From Kappaphycus alvarezii (taxonomy: Eukaryota > Rhodophyta > Florideophyceae > Gigartinales > Solieriaceae), in contig NADL03000190.1 of NCBI GenBank assembly GCA_002205965.3, positions 1 through 64,000 of the forward strand: a stretch of DNA of 64,000 bases, given 5' to 3'. Of this stretch, positions 1 through 10,394 are shown in pieces. The notes beneath the pieces were generated by a model. That model saw only the letters and a list, made by a program, of their open reading frames with translations. It was not told where the DNA came from and searched no databases. The first letter of the stretch is position 1. Each line of letters opens with the position of its first letter. The position numbers and the translations under genes were made by a program.

Positions 1-2
1 TC

Positions 3-362
3 TTTTCGTACCCTCGCCTGGATAGCAAATCCCTCCACATCACCGTATACTCTGATACCGCCTTCTCCAATATTGCTGATATTACCTCTCAACTAGGTTT
101 TAGTATCCTATTACTGGACGCTTTGGACAAGTATCATATACTCCACTACTCCGGCAAGAAAATTCATCGCGTCATTCGCTCTGTTCTAGCAGCTGAATTA
201 ATTGCCTTTGCAGATGCATTTGATTTTGCATATAGCCTTCGAATGGATCTGCAAAAATTCCTTCACCGACACATTCCTTTGAATATGGTTACAGACTCGA
301 AGTCTCACCATTGCCAAGATGCTCCACGCGATTACTGTCGCTTACAATTAAAACCATCTTGA
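3..362 (+). pseudogene. Ty1/copia RNase H fragment
   Basis: Open in frame from base 3 and cut by the window edge. The translation matches the end of a copia Pol protein: YSDTAF near the start, then QLGFSILL, a VLAAELIAFADA segment and an MVTDSKS segment. These fit the acidic positions D, E and D of copia RNase H. The closest relative in this window is the RNase H of COP-A at 12798-13361, which shares the ILHYS/ILHFS, VIRSVL/VVRSVL and FTDSKS/VTDSKS blocks. RNase H would remove the RNA strand during reverse transcription. Upstream RT lies outside the window; downstream sequence loses similarity after about 360 and no LTR is recognisable, so this is a relic. Family assignment is firm, boundaries are not. 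Confidence 0.7.
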
Positions 363-2244
363 AGCTCAGATACAATTCAACCATCTCCTGAGCAATCAAG
401 TTGTATTCTTCTACTCGTTCCCACTCAACGGTAACGACGTCCTTTATCTTATCGCCTTGCACGAACTTGCGAGTAACTCCGACACCAACGCCTTCGAACT
501 CAGGTAGTTGCCCACAGTTACATGCGACTCCCCAACATTGTCATTCATGCGACGCATATCCTCCGACAGCCAGGCGCGGTGTGAGCGCGATTTCTTCACT
601 GCATGAAACCCAGGCCATGAACGGCAGTGCGCATCTTGAACAAATGCCGAATGTGACGAGGGGATGTGAGGTCCGGAGGTTGGTGCCAGGAAGGCGCGCA
701 ACATGACGGCGATTACACGGCAGGCAGGTTATCAACGGAGATTGTGAAGAAGACGAACAAAGACCGATAGTGATGCGGCTCGTTGGTCCCAACGCAGGAG
801 CTACCCAGTACGTACTCTAAAGTCGAAGGTTTCTCAAAAAAATTAATCATTGGACCATGAGGTGATAACACAACCCACACATCTGCAACGCTCCAGTCTC
901 AGATGGACCAGTCTCGCTTCTTACAGTATTATACTTGAAATATTCCTTCACTCAGGCTACTGCAAGCTGCTGCTTGCAGCACAAGCAGCAAACTTCCACG
1001 CTCGGCCCCTTGCAAGTCTTCAAGTCGAGTCGGTCACAGACTCATTCCAAGCCGGTCACAGGCCCATTCCAGGTCGGTCACAGACCCATTCCAAGTCGAC
1101 TTCTCTTGTATAAGTCGAGTGGCGTCTTGGCCTTAGAAGTCCAATGGCATCTTCGCCATTCTTCTCATACACACAGTCAAACTAGCATATTGCTACTACC
1201 AGGCTTTTCAACGTAGCCCTCACGTATATTGCGCGACCGAGCACCCTGATAAAACGACTCGACGCAGACGCCATTACAGACGCTGATATGCAAATCTAAA
1301 CTGGAAATCCAGTTTCGGCAGACCAAACTTCTTATGGATGCTACGCGTCCCATGATTTGCTGCATGGACCGGTCATGGACTTTTCCTCCTATCGACAACC
1401 TGTCATTTCCGAGACTTGTTGCGATGCTACCAGTGAAACAGTTGAGGAAAATGGTCTTTACTCCATCTGAAACCGATACCTCCAATTCCTCACCTTGTCC
1501 GAACTACTTCGTCAACAGTGGTATAAATGTACACTTGCAAGATATAGTGACCGTTCGGCGCACGACCTTCAGCGATTCAAATGTAAATCACATGCTGAAG
1601 AGCACAGATAAGGTCATCACAAGCTGACACCGAGCGTCCAATGCTCATGCTTGCCAAGTGCGGGCACGGCGCCAAAGTTCACCATCTCGCACCACTTGTT
1701 TCACAAACTGTTGTTCTAATCCCTCGAATCGCGCAGAGGTATTGTTCTATTGCAGGCGTGATACGCCGGCGCCTGTATCAGCTAAAGCGCTGAAGCGCTG
1801 CATCATTTGGTCGTCTATTGCCGTGGCCGTCCTTGCCCACACCCCACTGCACGTGGCCGACGTGCTACATCCGGTTAGCTCTTAACTGTTCATGTTGGTT
1901 CCGGCGGTGGACACGTTAGACAACAATTCAAGGAAATTCTCCTCCAGCACTTTGCCAACGAAAAATGGGTCGACGACTTGCAGGCAATTCGTACGTGCAG
2001 CGTGTGACCCGAGCAACTCGGGCGATTCTCGGGATAGTGCTCCTAATCTGCCAAAGGCTGACTAGCACAAGCCTCACTCTGGATGGATTATGCTGGGCGC
2101 AGCGAGTATCAACACTTTTCAAGATACCTTGTTTCTATTCCAGAGGAAATGGTGGCCTTTTATTGCCAAAATGCATTACGAGGGGACCGCACGGCCCCGG
2201 CTGGACCTATTGGGGTTCAACCGCGCAGAATTTGCGCTGGTTGA
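363..2244. other. Stretch without recognisable genes
   Basis: I see no ORF with recognisable domains, no LTR pair and no RNA gene here. Short open frames exist on both strands but show no known motif and overlap each other. The only structured element is a small tandem repeat at 1029-1094. The right end runs into the C-terminal remnant of NLR1. Confidence 0.5.
1029..1094. repeat. Three-copy 22-bp tandem repeat
   Basis: Three adjacent 22-bp units start at 1029, 1051 and 1073. They share the core GGTCACAG followed by CATTCCA and differ at a few positions only. The repeat lies outside any supported gene. Confidence 0.85.
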
Positions 2245-2808
2245 TTATGACGGCAGTATATACCGCTGCGCGAATGCTGACACCTCTGTACGAAGCGCGC
2301 GAAACTCCGTGAACGCAGGCTTTCCCCGCCTAGCGGCGGTGCAGTTGGCGATGTCCTGGAGGAGCTGGAGGCCGGAGATGTCGATCTGGCCATAAACGTC
2401 GATTGCCAAGGGGCGCAGTTCGATGCCCTCGGACCGGCAAGAGGGCCGTAGTAGTGCTTCTTCAGGGTGGCTCGTTCGAGCGCGGATGTTCCGCCATCGG
2501 CGAGGTCTCGGTAGGGGCGAGAGTGCGGGCTGACGATGGTGCCGTCGATTCCTTGCGGGGAGGGAGCGAAGAGGGGGTCCGATGACGAGGTCAAGTTTCC
2601 GTTGTTCGGCCGGGCTTTTGTGGAGGTCGGCCGCCAGAGCCCGTTCTCGTGAGACAGACAGGGCAATGGCAGGGTTGGTGAGGTGGCGGTAGAGAGTGTC
2701 TCGTAAACGGTTGTGCCGCCTCACCGCACCTACTGCGCCCTTACAGACGGAGGCATGGTGACCGGGTGCGTCGAGTACGGGAGGTGCTGGGCGGATGTCG
2801 TGGAGCAC
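2245..2808 (-). pseudogene. NLR1 non-LTR reverse transcriptase, C-terminal nuclease-like part
   Basis: On the minus strand this resembles the C-terminal region that follows RT in R2-like non-LTR proteins. A block with VRRHNRLRDTLYRHL is followed, in the alternate frame covering 2217-2666, by a GIDGTIVSPH segment and ALERATLKKHYYGPLA. The first frame then returns with CRSEGIELRPLAIDVYGQI. From family knowledge this region is a restriction-endonuclease-like domain that nicks the target for target-primed reverse transcription. At least two frameshifts are needed to read it. The N-terminal half lies on the same strand at 10395-12351; GYP1 (2898-10389) was inserted between the halves. No poly(A) or other 3' tail is evident below 2245. 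Confidence 0.6.
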
Positions 2809-2897
2809 ATCGGGCAGAGACGAGAGCCGTCGAATATGGGGTTACCGAGGCGAACGTCAACCATAGTGCGCCAGACCTTGGCTTTGATGTAGAGGTC

Positions 2898-3609
2898 TGA
2901 TGTGCGCAAATTCGCACACGAAAAAATCTAGATGAGGACCATAATTGTATACAGTATTGGAACTGGGAAGATATTTTTACAGTTTTTGAATTTGCAAGAT
3001 ATTTTTAATTTGGGTGAGTGTGGCAAATTCATCGGTTGATTTTTTCATTTTAGGACACGCTGTCATAGTAGATGTCAGTACAGTTCCAGGTTGTGGGTGA
3101 TACTACAAGTGACTCTGAAAGGTCTATATAATGGCCACATCAATTCCCACCCCTGGCCGATGGGTGGCTGGCATGGGTATGGCACCTAGATATTTACCTT
3201 GAGGAAATATCTTCTAATAGTCTCTCTGGTTCACACGATTACCGTGAATGCATTTTATGGTTATTAGTATGTTTGTTTGAGACTTTTAGGGTAGCCAAAA
3301 GTCTATATAAGCCGAGTAAACTGCTTCCTTTAGTGGAGGTGAAGCAAGTTGGCAGACAACTTCAAGTCAAGTCCGAGTAGTAGGAAGTTGAGAGTCAACT
3401 TCAGACCCAAGAAAACTTTTTCTAGCTGGTCGCAGAGCGTCAGTGGTAGACCCTGCCCCTTTTATACTTGCTTGTAGCTTCTCAACTCTCTTCTATACAC
3501 TCCTTTTGTTCGTTCAACAATACCACGGTAGCACTTTTGTCGCTCGCAACACCCCTCCTTCTGGGTAATTGGTTCTGAGGATCTCTTCCCCGCCGATTTA
3601 CCCCTATCA
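2898..3609 (+). repeat. GYP1 5' LTR
   Basis: Starts TGATGTGCGC directly after the target duplication aggtc and ends CCCCTATCA before the primer-binding region. The same sequence recurs at 9680-10389. Its start holds a short palindrome, TGTGCGCAAATTCGCACA, at 2901-2918. The LTR would supply promoter and RNA-end signals. Confidence 0.95.
3125..3310 (+). promoter_or_regulatory. Two TATA boxes in the GYP1 5' LTR
   Basis: TATATAA occurs at 3125-3131 and again at 3304-3310, each time preceded by GTC. Both are kept in the 3' LTR at 9907-9913 and 10086-10092. Either could position RNA polymerase II; the second is nearer the gag start. No transcript evidence is available. Confidence 0.5.
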
Positions 3610-3630
3610 TTTGGTACTCTTGTGGAGGGG
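3610..3630 (+). other. GYP1 primer-binding site region
   Basis: The sequence directly after the LTR holds TGGTACTCTTGTGGAG from 3612, in the place and with the leading TGG expected for pairing with a tRNA 3' end (CCA). I cannot assign the tRNA from the sequence alone. It is unlike the half-tRNA site used by the copia elements here. Confidence 0.45.
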
Positions 3631-3695
3631 GTTGCACCCGAGGTATTCGAGTTGAGCAGTTAAGGAACACTTCGGGGGATTTCTTTTCTGTAATC

Positions 3696-4621
3696 ATGGA
3701 TCTCAACGCTGCTCGTATAACGTTCACAGGGGGCAAGACTGAAGACGTTGAGGAGTTTCTTACACATATGTCAACGTTGTGATGCGCGAGAAGGGCGATG
3801 AAGAGAAGGCCGCAAGTATCTTCGCCTATCTTCATGGTGACGCAAAGCACAAATATAAGTCCAAGTTTATCGACGGGTGGTCTCTTAACGGGAATGGGCG
3901 TAACTTCGGTGAGGTATGTGAGTGGCTTGTGAAAGAGTATGCTAAGGAGGTAGAACCAGATGAGATGATTCGTACCGCCATAGAGGCCCGGCTCAACTTC
4001 GACGATTTGTTAAGCTCATTGGTGTACTTGTGTGATCTTTATGAAAAGGCTGGGTTCAACGCCCAAGCCAAGTACGGAATGCTGCGTAAGGCGGCTATGG
4101 GGGATAAGCGGCTCTCCGATTTCCTCCTCATCAAGGGCCCTCACACTTTTGATGAACTGAAGGGTACCATAGTAGAATTTGTCAAAAATTCGGAGACGTT
4201 TCAGTCACTGAGTGAGGTACCGAGGGAAACCCGCACATCGATGTCTATCGTACATCCTGAAAAGAATTATCAAAGGCCGGCTACTAGTGCAGCGGCATTA
4301 GAATCTGTCAGGAGCGATGTCAAAAACTTGGAAGAAAGGTTGGAAACCCGATTCGATAATCGACTTGACATGATAACCTCGCAGTTGGAAAGCCTTACTC
4401 TTACCATTAAGAAGAACCAGTCTGGGGCCCCTAAGGCCGCAGAAGTCTGTTCTTACTGTCACAAGCCTGGACACTTTGCAAACAGGTGTCCTGATAATCC
4501 ACATAGAAACACTCGTTGTGAAAGTGCGGTCGATATGGGCATCATGAAAGTAACTGCTGGTCTAAAGACAACAGAAGAGCAAATTTATCGGAAGCAAGGA
4601 GTGAGTCAGGACCAGAGGTGA
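3696..4621 (+). pseudogene. gag: GYP1 gag, frameshifted near its start
   Basis: An ATG at 3696 opens a frame that begins MDLNAARITFTGGKTEDVEEFL, which fits a gypsy capsid N-terminus, but it stops at 3780-3782. The remaining protein is read from about 3779 in another frame for 280 codons, so one indel near 3775 separates them. A coiled-coil-like charged stretch lies at about residues 175-220 of the long frame. A CX2CX4HX4C zinc knuckle (CSYCHKPGHFANRC) lies at about 4447-4488 and should bind the RNA genome. The gag frame ends at 4621 and protease continues in the next frame; I see no clear slippery heptamer at the overlap. Confidence 0.8.
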
Positions 4622-5592
4622 AAATCTTACAAAATAGAAGGGATCAAAGGTTGACGGATGCCGGTAACGTATCCATCGCTGAAGAGATTAGTCAAGTCAA
4701 TGTGACAAAAAGGGATGGGGAAGGGAACATTTTATCGAAGAAACCTAGGCTAGAGTATGGAATGCTGGAGCATATCCCAGCACCTGTACCTCCTCGAACC
4801 AAGAGGTCTGATCAAGTTGTTCCAGGAGTGGGAGTCACTCCGGCCAAGAAGACGAAAAAGAGTAAGAAAGTTAAGAGTATCTCTAAGGACGTACTAGAGT
4901 ATGTGAAGAGGTACAATTTGGTGGCTGAGCTTGCATCGGCCCCAACTGGGATAACGTTTGGTCAACTTTTGAGGGGCGACGCAGAGGATGCGAGAAAAGA
5001 ACTCAAAAAAATTATCAGGTCTAATAAGTCCGCTAAGGGTAAGAAACTGTTTCTTCAATCGGCCTCGACAGCACCAAGACGTCTTAAGCTGGTACCAGTC
5101 AAAGTATTGGGTATGAAAACCCAAGCTCTCTTCGATTCGGGTGCTGTTCCAAACCTCATTTCAGAAACTTTGGTGACAGATCTAGGTCTCGAAATTACTC
5201 CAACGACTCGAAAAATAACTGTAGCGGATGGAACCGTCTCAAAATGCATGGGCACTGTTGACAAGGTTTCCGTGTTCTTTGGGGACTCTAAAGTTGATGT
5301 AGACTTTCTTGTCATGCCGGATCTCCCTTTCGATGCAATCATTGGCTGCCCACATGGAAAGACTAGGACATGCATTGACTTGGGCAACCAAATGGTTTCA
5401 GTTAATATTGACGGCAGAACCGTGAAGATGCCCCTGGATTTCGACAAAAGCACGCATCCTGAAGATTTAAAAGAAACGGACAGTGAAGATTTCACTTCTA
5501 GCTATGACAGCGAAGATTCGGAACCAACTAACACTTTCGGAAGTGGAAAAGGGTACCCTGGGGGTAATGAACATGGCATGGGACGATTATGA
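4618..5592 (+). CDS. GYP1 aspartic protease region of Pol
   Basis: A 324-codon frame that overlaps the gag stop by four bases. A basic region (residues about 75-95) precedes the retropepsin domain, whose active site reads LFDSGAVPN at about residues 177-185. A flap-like region and the second hydrophobic motif, AIIGCPHG, follow. The enzyme would cut Gag and Pol into mature proteins in the virus-like particle. The C-terminus is acidic (DSEDFTSSYDSED). No ATG decides the start, so it is probably made as a Gag fusion by frameshifting or after an assembly indel. Confidence 0.75.
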   Translation: MKILQNRRDQRLTDAGNVSIAEEISQVNVTKRDGEGNILSKKPRLEYGMLEHIPAPVPPRTKRSDQVVPGVGVTPAKKTKKSKKVKSISKDVLEYVKRYNLVAELASAPTGITFGQLLRGDAEDARKELKKIIRSNKSAKGKKLFLQSASTAPRRLKLVPVKVLGMKTQALFDSGAVPNLISETLVTDLGLEITPTTRKITVADGTVSKCMGTVDKVSVFFGDSKVDVDFLVMPDLPFDAIIGCPHGKTRTCIDLGNQMVSVNIDGRTVKMPLDFDKSTHPEDLKETDSEDFTSSYDSEDSEPTNTFGSGKGYPGGNEHGMGRL

Positions 5593-5870
5593 TTGGGTTT
5601 GAAACAGATGACGACTGGAATTCTAGGATAAGTTTGAAACCCGAATGTGTTTCTTTTTGCGATGATATCGAATCAAAGGACAGAATTCGGAGCATGAAAG
5701 AAGATTACCTTTGCAAAGAAAATAAGAATACGTCGAATTCCATATATGAAGATGTGAGCACGACGGAAGAGGTCCTTCAAAATATTGAGGTTGAGGATCA
5801 AGAAGAAAAAGGGCGCCAAATGGCAGAAATCCAAGGAAAAGTGCAGCACCTTCCCCCCCCGCCTCACTGA
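5589..5870 (+). CDS. GYP1 Pol linker between protease and RT
   Basis: A 93-codon open frame in the same phase as the RT frame that follows. It is rich in D, E and K with no known domain and ends in a proline run before a stop at 5868-5870. Two more in-frame stops lie before the RT frame at 5904. The stretch is probably a degraded spacer of the Pol polyprotein. Confidence 0.4.
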   Translation: MIGFETDDDWNSRISLKPECVSFCDDIESKDRIRSMKEDYLCKENKNTSNSIYEDVSTTEEVLQNIEVEDQEEKGRQMAEIQGKVQHLPPPPH

Positions 5871-7140
5871 AAATATCCGACATGTTAACATCTTCCGAAG
5901 TAATTGCATGGAGTTTCAGATTTAAGACAAGCAAGTGTACCGGTTACTCACTCGTTCGAACTTACCGACACTCAACCGATTTACCACAAGCCTAGACGTC
6001 AACCGCCAAAATATGACCAATTTATCTCAGAAAATGTTACAAGTATGCTGAAAAATGATATTATTCGACCAGTTTCATCCCCATGGTCGTTTCCAGTTGT
6101 GGTCGCACCAAAGAAGGATGGAAAGCTGCGTTTTTGCGTCGATTACCGACAACTGAACCAGAGAATGATACCCGATCGATTTCCGATTCCGAACATGGAG
6201 GAGATCCTCGAGGACCTGAAGGACGGGAGATATTTCACCTCAATTGACCTTTACACTGGCTATTGGCAGATTCCATTGGATGAAAAATGTAAGGAAAAAA
6301 CAACCTTTACCAGCAAAGCCGGTACGTTCAGGTTCGAAGTGATGCCTTTTGGTCTCATGAATGCACCAGCTACATTCCAAAGAATGATGAACGAGGTTTT
6401 GAAAGGACTTCCATTCGCAAGAGTCTATATCGATGATGTCGTCATATTCTCAGAAACATTGGATCAGCACATCTCGCACGTCAAGACAGTTGTGGAGAGG
6501 ATATCGGAGTATAGCTTGAAAATTAAGTTGAGCAAATGCTTCTTTGCGAAAACTTCTATCCAATTACTCGGTCATATCGTCGACCAAGAGGGAATTAGAG
6601 TGGATCCAGAGAAAACGAAAAAAATAAAGTTGGCACCAAGGCCCGCTTCAAAGACGGAGGTCCGAAGCTTCTTAGGACTGGCCTCATATTACAGAAGATT
6701 TATCAAAGATTTCGCCAAGACTGCAGCACCGTTACATGCCAGCACTACGAAGAACGGAAAATTTTACTGGAACAAGGAAATGGAAACTGCATTTCAGGAG
6801 CTTAAAGATAAGCTATGTGTCCCCCCAGTTCTCATGTACCCAGATTTCAAGAGACCATTCGTTGTGGAGACAGATGCCTCAGAACGGTCTTTGGGTGCCG
6901 TTTTGTCCCAAAAAGATGAAAACGGAAGACTACACCCTGTTCAATTCGCAAGCCGAACTCTGAATGATGCGGAAAAGAGATACTCAGTCTGCGAGAAAGA
7001 AGCGCTAGCTGTCGTCTTCGCGCTGAAAAAGTTTCGCGTATACCTTTTATCACTCGAGAAATTTGTCTTGATAACTGATCACCAGGCACTTAAACAGCAT
7101 TCCAAAAGAAGGATGTACATCACCGCTTGGCCCGATGGCT
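5871..7140 (+). CDS. pol: GYP1 reverse transcriptase and RNase H
   Basis: The frame is open from about 5904. RT motifs appear in order: WSFPVVVAPKKDGKLRFCVDYRQLN, FTSIDLYTGYWQI (first catalytic D), MPFGLMNAPATFQ, then the catalytic YIDDVVIFS and LLGHIV. The connection LGLASYYRRFIKDF leads to RNase H, with ETDASERSLGAVLSQ, EKEALAVVFALKKFR and ITDHQALK carrying the D, E and D residues. This is a standard chromovirus-style RT order. The frame derails after 7100 in an A-rich run (CAAAAGAAGG) and continues in the frame used from 7127. Confidence 0.9.
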
Positions 7141-8310
7141 CGACATTTTCGCAGAATATCGGTTTGAAATTGTGTATAGACCCGGACGCAATAATCAGCC
7201 TGCCGATTACCTATCCCGCTTGAGGGACGCACTGATTCCAAATGAAAAAGCTTCGGAGGACATCGTCGGAGTCGCCGAGTTGCAGTTGCCGAACGATAAC
7301 GAGTACGAAGCTAATATTCACGGACTGATCAAATTCCTCGATGGACTAGAAATGAGAAAGGTTGATCTTGAACACAGAAATTGGGTACGCAGGAATCAAA
7401 AGGCTTTTACATTGTGGAATGGGAAACTCTTCCGGCACACTAAAGCCGGTCCCCGACTAGTGGCCCCTTTGAAAGAAAGAATGAAGATCTTGAGGACTTT
7501 CCATGATGAGCTAGGGCATTGGGATCTCGAAACAACCAAAAAATTCGTAACTGAGAGATTCTGGTGGCCCGGTATCCATAAGGACGTCTATAATTTCGTG
7601 AAAAGCTGCGACAACTGCCAAAAATTCACTCCAATACGGAAGTATAAGACAACTCTAAGTTTTCCAGTTTCCGGTCTCTTTGAAACCTTCTCAATTGACT
7701 TGCGGGCCCGTTCAAGGAAACTTCTTCCGGAAACAAATATCTCCTTATAGGGGTGGAACATCTTACTGGATGGCCAATAGCAGTTGCAGTTGAGGAGGCA
7801 AATGCTGAGGTGGTACTGAGATTCATCGAAAAAGAAATAATTGAACCGTTTGGTCTTCCAAAAAGGATCATCTCGGATAACGCCCTTTGTTTTACTGCAA
7901 CTTCACTGCTTCGTTTTTTGGAAGAGAAAGGGATTCAGCTGAAGACCGTTCTCGCATACGCTCCTATGTCCAACGGGAAAGCGGAGAGGATGGTTGGAAC
8001 CATCAAACGAGCAATATCGAAAACTATGTCGGAGAATGAAATCCAGTGGGAAGATGCCTTACCAAAAGTGTTATACGGCTATCGTCGAAGAAGAGGAAGA
8101 AATGGACGCTCACCATTCGAGCTAATGTACGGAAGGGCTCCTAGAATGTTACAGAGAGACATGGAAACAAATATTATCGATGAAGAGAGTAGGGAAGTTG
8201 AACTACTGGCCACCGAAGGCTGGAGATCACACCGCGCGCTAACACAGACAAGAAATAAGGATGAAGAACTGCAGTCAGAACCTTTTCAGTTGGCTCTAAA
8301 GTACTTGTAG
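7127..8310 (+). pseudogene. GYP1 integrase, two frames
   Basis: The first frame (7127-7750) finishes RNase H (PADYLSRL) and enters integrase. The zinc-binding HHCC domain shows HDELGH and CDNCQK, and the core starts at FSIDL with the first catalytic D. A missing base just after this D, at about 7702, shifts the frame. The second frame (7753-8310) carries HLTGWPIAVAV, the second D in SDNALCF and the catalytic E in NGKAERM, then FELMYGRAPR. Integrase would insert the cDNA with a 5-bp target duplication, as seen. Another shift near 8270 leads to the C-terminal domain. Confidence 0.85.
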
Positions 8311-9647
8311 TACATGGAAAAGCAATGCAGCAGGCTGTGAAGTGGCCGGCCTTCCAAACCAAGTACTCGAACCCTTGCATCGTCACGGAGGAAAGACACC
8401 CGCACTATCAGCTCTGTTCAAGCTCAGGGAAGAGATCAAGGAGGGCCATCCATGCACGTCGTCTGGTCCCTTACCATCAGAGGCCTGAAGAATTCCTTCT
8501 CACACAGGACTATGCGCAACCACGGGGCATACTCATCTTTAACTATAGAATGATTCCTATGGGAGGAAAAAGGGCCTGGGAATGGATCATCTCGATTACG
8601 CGGGACTACTACGAACTCCACGTAATCATCCATTTCTACATTAATATATGCCTATGTTTTCGTACGTTGAACGGACCATTGCTACCTGAAGAAGATTTCC
8701 GACTATTAATAAGAGTTCTATTTTCATTCCAAAACGGAAGGTTCACGGAAGCAGGTCCAGAGTTTGTGGAGGTAATATATCATTACTCTATAGGAAGATA
8801 TGGAATGGTAGCTGCTGGAGACTTGTCGCAAACGTATCTGAATATTATCCGTCCAATTTACGTATTTCTCAAGAACAACCAAGACGTGCGACTGAGAGGT
8901 TACGCCTTACCCCCGGATATGGAATACAGGCTGGTCCCGTATCCTCTATGGGAACCTTACGTTTCTCCGCCACAAATTGGGAACGTTGGAGGCGGCGAGG
9001 ATCCTCCTGAAGCAGTGATGATGACCAGAGGAGGACCTTCAGGAGACAACAACCCGCCCAGAAGAGGTTCCGGTCGTCCCCCGAGAGGACCTCGTGCAGG
9101 TCCCAGTACGTCAGGAGCTGGTCGCGGCCATTCATCGGGACCGTCCACCACAACTTCATCTCTAGCTCTCCTTCACAACCATGCACAGCATACAGTCGGA
9201 AGAAGAAGATTATCTTTTTGGCTGCGCAATATCTCCGAGGATGCGAACGATGCGCAGGTCATTTCTTATTTCATGATAAGCATCTGTTTATGTTTTAGGG
9301 CGCTACATGGACCGCACTTATCTTACGAAGATTCGTTCTTGATGATGCGCGTCTTCTTTTCTTATCGGCATCCATTCCTCCGGCATCTTCCAGAAGAGTT
9401 TGCATATCACATATATTTTTTCACTCTTGGAAGATTCGGAAGAGTCACGGAAGAAGAATGTATTCAACCCCACCTCGATGTTATCAAACCAATATATGAG
9501 GCTATGCTACAAAGTGAGGTACCAGTAATGCGAACCTACTTTTTAGAGCATCATATTGGTAATCAGTTGCATCCGTACCCGTTTGAGAGACCATACATTT
9601 TATCAATAAGACAGCGAACACTAACGGAAGCAGAAGAAGAGCAGTGA
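8271..9647 (+). CDS. GYP1 integrase C-terminus fused to an unrecognised duplicated-domain protein
   Basis: The frame reads on from SVGSKVLVVHGK at about 8286 and is open to 9647. Numbering from the Met at 8325 (440 codons), residues 1-55 look like an integrase C-terminal beta domain (WPAFQTKYSNP, AIHARRLVPYHQR). The rest matches no family I know. It has two related blocks, about residues 83-214 and 295-427. Both contain ICLCFR-x-L-x-GP, then R-V-[LF]-F-S, then GR-[YF]-G, then I-[RK]-PIY, and end in PYP with a nearby PY. A linker of about 80 residues rich in G, P, R and S joins them. The position is that of env, but I see no signal peptide or full-length membrane segment. Function unknown. Confidence 0.7.
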   Translation, partial: AVRTFSVGSKVLVVHGKAMQQAVKWPAFQTKYSNPCIVTEERHPHYQLCSSSGKRSRRAIHARRLVPYHQRPEEFLLTQDYAQPRGILIFNYRMIPMGGKRAWEWIISITRDYYELHVIIHFYINICLCFRTLNGPLLPEEDFRLLIRVLFSFQNGRFTEAGPEFVEVIYHYSIGRYGMVAAGDLSQTYLNIIRPIYVFLKNNQDVRLRGYALPPDMEYRLVPYPLWEPYVSPPQIGNVGGGEDPPEAVMMTRGGPSGDNNPPRRGSGRPPRGPRAGPSTSGAGRGHSSGPSTTTSSLALLHNHAQHTVGRRRLSFWLRNISEDANDAQVISYFMISICLCFRALHGPHLSYEDSFLMMRVFFSYRHPFLRHLPEEFAYHIYFFTLGRFGRVTEEECIQPHLDVIKPIYEAMLQSEVPVMRTYFLEHHIGNQLHPYPFERPYILSIRQRTLTEAEEEQ

Positions 9648-9664
9648 CGAGTCGGGACGTTCGT

Positions 9665-9679
9665 CTTGAGCGGAGGGCG
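9665..9679 (+). other. GYP1 polypurine tract
   Basis: GAGCGGAGGGCG directly precedes the 3' LTR start TGATG. Position and composition fit the plus-strand primer site for reverse transcription. Confidence 0.6.
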
Positions 9680-10389
9680 TGATGTGCGCAAATTCGCACA
9701 CGAAAAAATCTAGATGAGGACCATGATTGTATACAGTATCGGAATTGGGAAGATATTTTTACAGTTTTTGAATTTGCAAGATATTTTTAATTTGGGTGAG
9801 TGTGGCAAATTCATCGGTTGATTTTTTCATTTTAGGACACGCTGTCATAGTAGATGTCAGTACAGTTCCAGGTTGTGGGTGATACTACAAGTAGCTCTGA
9901 AAGGTCTATATAATGGCCACATCAATTCCCACCCCTGGCCGATGGGTGGCTGGCATGGGTATGGCACCTAGATATTTACCTTGAGGAAATATCTTCTAAT
10001 AGTCTCTCTGGTTCACACGATTACCGTGAATACATTTTATGGTTATTAGTATGTTTGTTTGAGACTTTTAGGGTAGCCAAAAGTCTATATAAGCCGAGTA
10101 AACTGCTTCCTTTAGTGGAGGTGAAGCAAGTTGGCAGACAACTTCAAGCCAAGTCCGAGTAGTAGGAAGTTGAGAGTCAACTTCAGACCCAAGAAAACTT
10201 TTTCAGCTGGTCGCAGAGCGTCAGTGGTAGACCCTGCCCCTTTTATACTTGCTTGTAGCTCTCAACTCTCTCATATACACTCCCTTTTTTTTCGTTCAAC
10301 TATACCACGGTAGCACTTTTGTCGCTCGCAACACCTCCGTCTTGGGTATTGGTTCTAAGTATCTCTTCCCCGACGATTTACCCCTATCA
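9680..10389 (+). repeat. GYP1 3' LTR
   Basis: Copy of 2898-3609 with scattered substitutions and one- or two-base indels. It ends CCCCTATCA and is followed by the target duplication aggtc at 10390-10394. Confidence 0.95.
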
Positions 10390-10394
10390 AGGTC

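Larger units (their letters stand above)
2898..10389 (+). mobile_element. GYP1, complete Ty3/gypsy LTR retrotransposon
   Basis: A 7.5-kb element with two LTRs of 712 and 710 bp that begin TGATG and end ATCA. It is flanked by the 5-bp target duplication aggtc (2893-2897 and 10390-10394). The order is LTR, gag, protease, RT, RNase H, integrase, an additional ORF, polypurine tract, LTR, which is the gypsy order with integrase after RT. The LTRs differ by scattered substitutions and small indels, a few percent by eye, so the insertion is fairly young. Pol is broken by several single-base frameshifts. It sits inside NLR1, whose halves flank it on the opposite strand. Confidence 0.95.

Noticed and set aside
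1334-1627. A 97-codon gene
   Set aside because: No motif, no homologous segment elsewhere in the window and competing frames on the other strand; chance ORF is the simpler reading.
4600-4630. A programmed -1 frameshift site between gag and protease of GYP1
   Set aside because: No X XXY YYZ heptamer is visible in the short overlap, and other single-base shifts in the element make an ordinary indel as likely.
8325-9647. A retroviral-type env gene in GYP1
   Set aside because: The position fits, but there is no signal peptide, no furin-like site and no membrane segment of full length; the hydrophobic ICLCF stretches are about 13 residues and occur inside the duplicated domain.
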